Shown here piece after piece: positions 59,669-64,000 of a DNA stretch of 64,000 nt. Every line of letters starts with the position of its first letter. Position 1 is the stretch's first letter. Under the pieces are notes generated by a model. The model was not told the origin of the DNA. It did no database searches and saw only the letters and a program-made list of their open reading frames with translations. This DNA is from Watersipora subatra. Taxonomy: Eukaryota; Bryozoa; Gymnolaemata; Cheilostomatida; Watersiporidae. The stretch is from the NCBI RefSeq assembly GCF_963576615.1, contig NC_088712.1:30223870-30287869 (forward strand), given 5' to 3'. A program made the position numbers and the translations under genes.

Positions 59669-59948
59669 CTATTGCCACACCAACCGACTGCTATGACAAT
59701 AATGATGACAGAGTTGCAATGTTTTGTGAAATTTTAGTTTTCACGCTTTTGATGTTAAAAATCTCTCGGTATTTAGAGACAAATGCGTGCTCAAAGTCAT
59801 GTTGTGTCTTAAACAGAATTCATGTAAAAGTGTTGGTAAGACAAGAGTAGACTGCGTGGGTGCATTGAACTGACATGAACAGACAATTTAATAATCAGAA
59901 TTATTCAAGTCTTGAGAATAACGCCTGTTGGAATGGATGAGACTAAGC

Positions 59949-60056
59949 TAGCATCTATAGCTTTTTATAGATAGCATCTATAACTCTTTATAGCTAGTAT
60001 CTATAGCTCTCTATAGATGCTAGCTATAGATAAATCTATAGCATTTATAGCTCTCA
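59949..60056. repeat. Palindrome-rich ~21-bp repeat (AGCATCTATAGCTCTTTATAG)
   Basis: About five units. CTATAG and AGCTATAGAT motifs make adjacent units mutually complementary, for example GCATCTATAGCT against AGCTATAGATAAATC. Confidence 0.7.
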
Positions 60057-60131
60057 AGGAACATTAGTTTCTATACTCTTTACAATACACAAGATCTGCT
60101 TAAAAAGACCAAGTTTGAAAAAAAATTCTTG

Positions 60132-61042
60132 AAGGTTGACTTGCAACAAAATTCACATTACAGTTGTTTGGTACCAAAAGATTCACCATGTTTACTCTGC
60201 TCTCTTGCAGGGGCAAAATATGTGGAAATTTGATTACAAGCTTTTAAAACCTCAAAAACGAACAGTTAATTGCTGCCATCACGAAAACGCTGTAGGTTGG
60301 AATCAATTTGTTTCTCTGACGTACTCAAATGATTTGGTTATTGTTTTGACATGTGATGTTATCACGTGAATTGAAAGGCCAATAAAAGGCTCGATATAAA
60401 ATGTCTCACAGCACTAGTTTATAAGAAACACTTCGGGTTCCACAGAACAGCCCATATCAAATATAAATGCCCGCTACTTTCCCATTTTGTTTCGGCTTGG
60501 TCTAATCGTCTAGTCGTAATCTGATCATGTGACCCATACTTCTTGCCAAACACCCCGAATAATTTCTGCAGCATTTTTTGACTACCACAGGTGACCAACA
60601 GGCTTATCATGTTTATCAGAGAATGATATGTTTTCCTTCGAGCTATGGTTCAAAAATTAAACGAATTTTTATGGTAGGTGTTGAGATATCAGTGCTCAAA
60701 GTGACAGCATTACAATGATGATGAAACAGACAGGCAAGGACAATAGACATGGTTTTATTGAATGTGTGAACTATATGTGTAAAAATATTTCGACGAATGA
60801 GGTTGCATGAACGTGTAAACTGAAGCCATCTCATTCAAGTACATCCCAATTGAGCCGTTTTGGAAAGAGACTTTAATCTACAGCGTTTTTGTGATGGCCG
60901 CGATTAACTGTTCGTTTTTGAGCTTTTAAAAGCTTGTAGTCACATTTCCACATATTTTGCACCTACAACACAACAGAGTAAAACATGGTGAATCCTTTGA
61001 TACAAAATAACTGTAATGTGAACTTTGTTGCAAGTCAACCTT
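60132..61042. mobile_element. Foldback element (~0.9 kb) with ~170-bp arms
   Basis: The left arm (about 60132-60300) begins AAGGTTGACTTGCAACAAA, and the right arm (about 60875-61042) is its diverged inverse, ending TTGCAAGTCAACCTT. Shared inner words include AAATATGTGGAAAT and CAAAAACGAACAGTTAAT. No target duplication is obvious. The short open frames in the arms are fragments with no recognisable domain. Confidence 0.65.
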
Positions 61043-61494
61043 TTAAATCTTTTCATACACAGTGCCTTTCTATGGACCAGCGTTATTTGGATAATAGATC
61101 TATTCATTCTGATAAGTAAGTTGCGCATTTATTTTATCATCTAAATACAACCGACAGGGATGAATATTTATTTATAGAAAACATGTTTTAGTTGGCAGGC
61201 AGCGCAGCATTTGTTAGAAATGCCATATGACCTGTTGGAAGTCTTCAGAGACCCATAGATAGATTAGCATGTTTAGCAAGTTCTTCGATAACTGAGATTG
61301 CTCTAGTTTCCATACAATTTGAATAAAGAAGTGTACTTGAAATACCATTCAATACTAACAGGTTATATTCATGATATCCAGATAACGGAAACATGGAGTA
61401 ATGCGTATGCACAAACTACATGTACTTAGGTGCTTATTCTAATATTGCAGCTTGCGGGACCTTCCGGCTTTTCTCTTTAGTTATGTAATCGTTA

Positions 61495-61912
61495 GGAGTA
61501 CGTGAGAGGAGAGTCAGAGCAGTTAAGTGAGAGGGGTAAATGAGAGGAGTAAGTAAGAGGGGTGAGTGAGAGGGGTAAGTGAGAGGGGTAAGTGAGAGGG
61601 GTAAGTGAGAAGGGTAAGTGAGAGGGATAAGTGAGAGGGGTAAGTGAGAGGGGTAAGTGTGAGGGGTAGGTGAGAGGGGTTAATGAGAGGGGTAAGTGAG
61701 AGGGTAAGTGAGCGGGGTAAGTGAGAGGGGTAAGGGAGAGGGGTAAGTGAGAGGGGTAAGTAAGAGGGGTAAGCGAGAGGGGTAAGCGAGAGGGGTAAGC
61801 GAGAGGGGTAAGCGAGAGGGGTAAGCGAGAGGGGTAAGCGAGAGGGGTAAGCGAGAGGGGTAAGCGAGAGGGGTAAGCAAAAAGGGTAGGTGAGAAGGGG
61901 AAGTGAGAGGCG
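61495..61912. repeat. 13-bp purine-rich minisatellite, ~31 copies
   Basis: Unit GAGGGGTAAGTGA, shifting to GAGGGGTAAGCGA as a uniform block at about 61770-61875. Minus-strand Leu/Pro/Ser frames are artefacts. Confidence 0.95.
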
Positions 61913-63599
61913 TAGGGGAACCCGGCTGAGCTCATCGTTCTCAGGGAAAAGAAAGCGGTGTATTTTGGGACTCCATTGCACAGGTTCATCAAACTTAGCC
62001 TACTTAAGCCCCGTGGGAGACAAAGTGCGCGCGTCCCTCAGTCAACACAGCCACCATAATCCAACTAAGTTTTTGAAGGAAACTAAAACAGGCTGTAGAC
62101 ATACACATAGATTCTAATTCCTCTGGTGTTTGGAAGAGGTTATGTGAGAATAACTAGAATTGAAGCACTCCATTCTCTGCCAATGCTATATGTTTAGTCA
62201 GCCTCTGAATACTTTAAACCCTTGGCAGCCGCTTACATGAAATACTATGTTATGTATTATAGTGAGATGGGTAGCCATAAAGTCTCATATTTGCACTGGT
62301 AGGAGTTCTCGATTTAGATAAAGGGTAATCAAGCGTAGTAAATAAATACTGATGTGGGCCACGCTGCCTGTGACCTTTACCAAACTGATTTGACCTCTCC
62401 AGTGCTAGGCTGAGCTCCCCACCGTGCTTTGACCTCTGTCCAAAATCTATCAACCAAAAGAAACAGACCAATCCGTACTCATTACACAATATTCTATCAG
62501 GTAGAAACCGCCTGAAAGGTTTCTAACCCACTGAGTCCTAATGCTGTGTTGATCCTCTATGTAAGAGGATTTGAAGTGAGCTGTTTTAATGACATACCAG
62601 CATTACAAACATCCCTGGTGAGAAGCTGGATAAGTTTCACTACAGAATATTATATATTTTGAGCAACAACTTAATTCACAAAAAAATTCAATATATGTTT
62701 ATTATTACTATATTTTTATAATTACTAGTACCCTGGCAGTCAGAGTCTGCTGTGAGAGATCGTCAAGAGTGTCAGTAAAGCCCAGACTAAGAATATGAGC
62801 AGTAAGTCTTAAACATTTGATTAGTGCAGGTAGCATGCTGGGTGGCAAAGCCAAATGTTGCGAGTTTGATTCCTATGCGGTGCAATCATTTTTCTAACCT
62901 CTAAGCGTTGAACAGACGGACAGACACAGTTCTTATTATAGTAAAGATAACAGTTTTTATATTTTGTGTTCTTACGCCGCTTTTTAAAATGAGTTCAAGT
63001 ACTTTCCAAAGCGTTCTCTCTTTTTAAAATTTGAAGGTAAAAAGTCCAAGTTCTCGAAAGATTCAATATAGTTCATGAATTACTAAAATCAAGGCATGCG
63101 CTGTGCTTCAAAATTACCAGTTCACATAATATAATAACCAGATAAATTCACTACCTGATAGCGTTCAGCTCCTCATCTGTAAGTTGCTCTGCTGGGCTTA
63201 AAGTCGTTAATATTCACAAACAAGTTAATAGGAACTTTCACCTATAACAGCTCAGAAAACGGTAGAGCTCTAGTATATCAGGAGCATGTGAGCGGCAGCG
63301 TGTGCGGCAGCAGCATGTGTGAAAATGAGCCCTATTGATCTCGACAAGCTTTATCAATTCTAAGCATTGATCAGGCAGCAGTTCAATTAGAAGAGTTTAT
63401 TTCATTTGCTAATTCCTGACATCACGTGGTGCGGCTTAGCCGCTGCCCCTCCAAATATACATACGAGTGGATCACATTTCAATTTGTCTTGTCATCCATA
63501 GTACCTTGACACGCTTATCCTGCGTTTATTGACACTCCTTCCAGCATCTATTAGTGTTATTTGTCCATGGCTTTGGCCGATTCCAAACATGCATAGATG
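61913..63599. other. Intergenic, no gene seen
   Basis: A 79-codon minus frame at 62250-62489 is open but shows no domain or splice support. Contains the 62818 SINE. Confidence 0.4.
62818..62950 (+). repeat. SINE of the same 3'-tail family
   Basis: GTAGCATGCTGGGTGGCAAA and GCGAGTTTGATTCCTATG are box A and B-like. It continues with TTTTTCTAACCTCTAAGCG, ACAGACGGACAGACA and the tail TTCTTATTATAGTAAAGAT. Confidence 0.5.
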
Positions 63600-63990
63600 A
63601 GCTAATAATAACCAATGTTTTATTGTTGATACGAACACTCGTCTTGTCCCCCTTACCTACAGCTGATTATGCTATGGAACACAACTAGAGACTAAATATA
63701 CTTATATTTGTACCATATTCATGAAATCGTTTTTGTTCACTAACTTTTCTAGATAATAGTCTTTGTATAGTGCAGCACTCCCCTATACAGTTTCACCCCT
63801 ACAACTGATGAGGGCACTCTCGCACCCTTGGCTTAAAATTAAAGGTTCATAACATAATGACAAACAGACATATTCAGAATGTATGAAAACAATATGTTAT
63901 TGGAAGGTAATTCTAAGAAATATCAAATTTCCTAACAGCAGCAACATATAAAAAAACAGCTCACTTTATGATCTTTGACTGATTTCCTGA
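63600..63990. repeat. Dispersed repeat X, more complete copy
   Basis: The left part (CTTACCTACAGCTGATTATG, CTATGGAACAC) matches 49100-49180. The right part (CCCTACAACTGATGAGG, GACAAACAGACATATTCAG, GATCTTTGACTGA) matches 52400-53110. This copy has the two halves adjacent and the 66-bp motif only once. Confidence 0.65.
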
Positions 63991-64000
63991 CTTTTTTCTG

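Overview
This is eukaryotic, animal-type DNA. It is AT-rich and gene-poor, has spliced genes with GT/AG introns, and contains tRNA-derived SINEs, MITEs and many tandem arrays. Nothing in it is prokaryotic. A compact invertebrate-style class A GPCR, a globin with the ancestral metazoan introns, and the repeat style suggest an invertebrate, perhaps a lophotrochozoan (mollusc, annelid or bryozoan). That placement is an inference; I cannot name the species.

Two host genes are well supported. A rhodopsin-family GPCR is encoded in a single coding exon at 32704-33801 (+). A three-exon globin lies on the minus strand. Its exons 1 and 2 are at 48424-48557 and 47518-47746. Exon 3 lies 8 kb away at 39334-39465, beyond an intron full of repeats. 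The three exons join in frame into 164 residues, with introns at the conserved globin positions B12.2 and G7.0. A third, less certain locus is a 1.8-kb TA-flanked transposon-like element (28577-30374) that carries two convergent, probably spliced, unrecognised coding regions.

The rest is repeats. About 20 different minisatellite or satellite arrays occupy about 17.6 kb, roughly 27% of the window. The largest is a 4-kb array of an 11-bp unit (16957-21036). Others are a 34-bp array (57322-59668), a 33-bp array (34225-35656), a 16-bp array (54916-56095), a 12-bp array (35922-37024) and a 30-bp array (3661-4720). Unit lengths cluster near 17 and 30-34 bp. Several arrays show higher-order structure.

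Transposable elements include four copies of a ~795-bp foldback element with TTAA at both ends (1630, 8624, 12670, 27421). There are further TTAA or other terminal-inverted-repeat MITEs (14677, 21162, 45092, 48664), two hAT-type non-autonomous elements (7427, 11742), small TA-flanked MITEs (6409, 22589), a 0.9-kb foldback (60132), and several tRNA-derived SINEs.

Layout: 1-16 kb is intergenic MITE/SINE/minisatellite DNA. 17-21 kb is satellite. 21-31 kb is mixed repeats with the two-gene element. 32.7-33.8 kb is the GPCR. 34-37 kb is two large minisatellites. 39.3-48.6 kb is the globin, transcribed leftward and convergent with the GPCR. 49-64 kb is repeat-rich intergenic DNA with no gene I can support.
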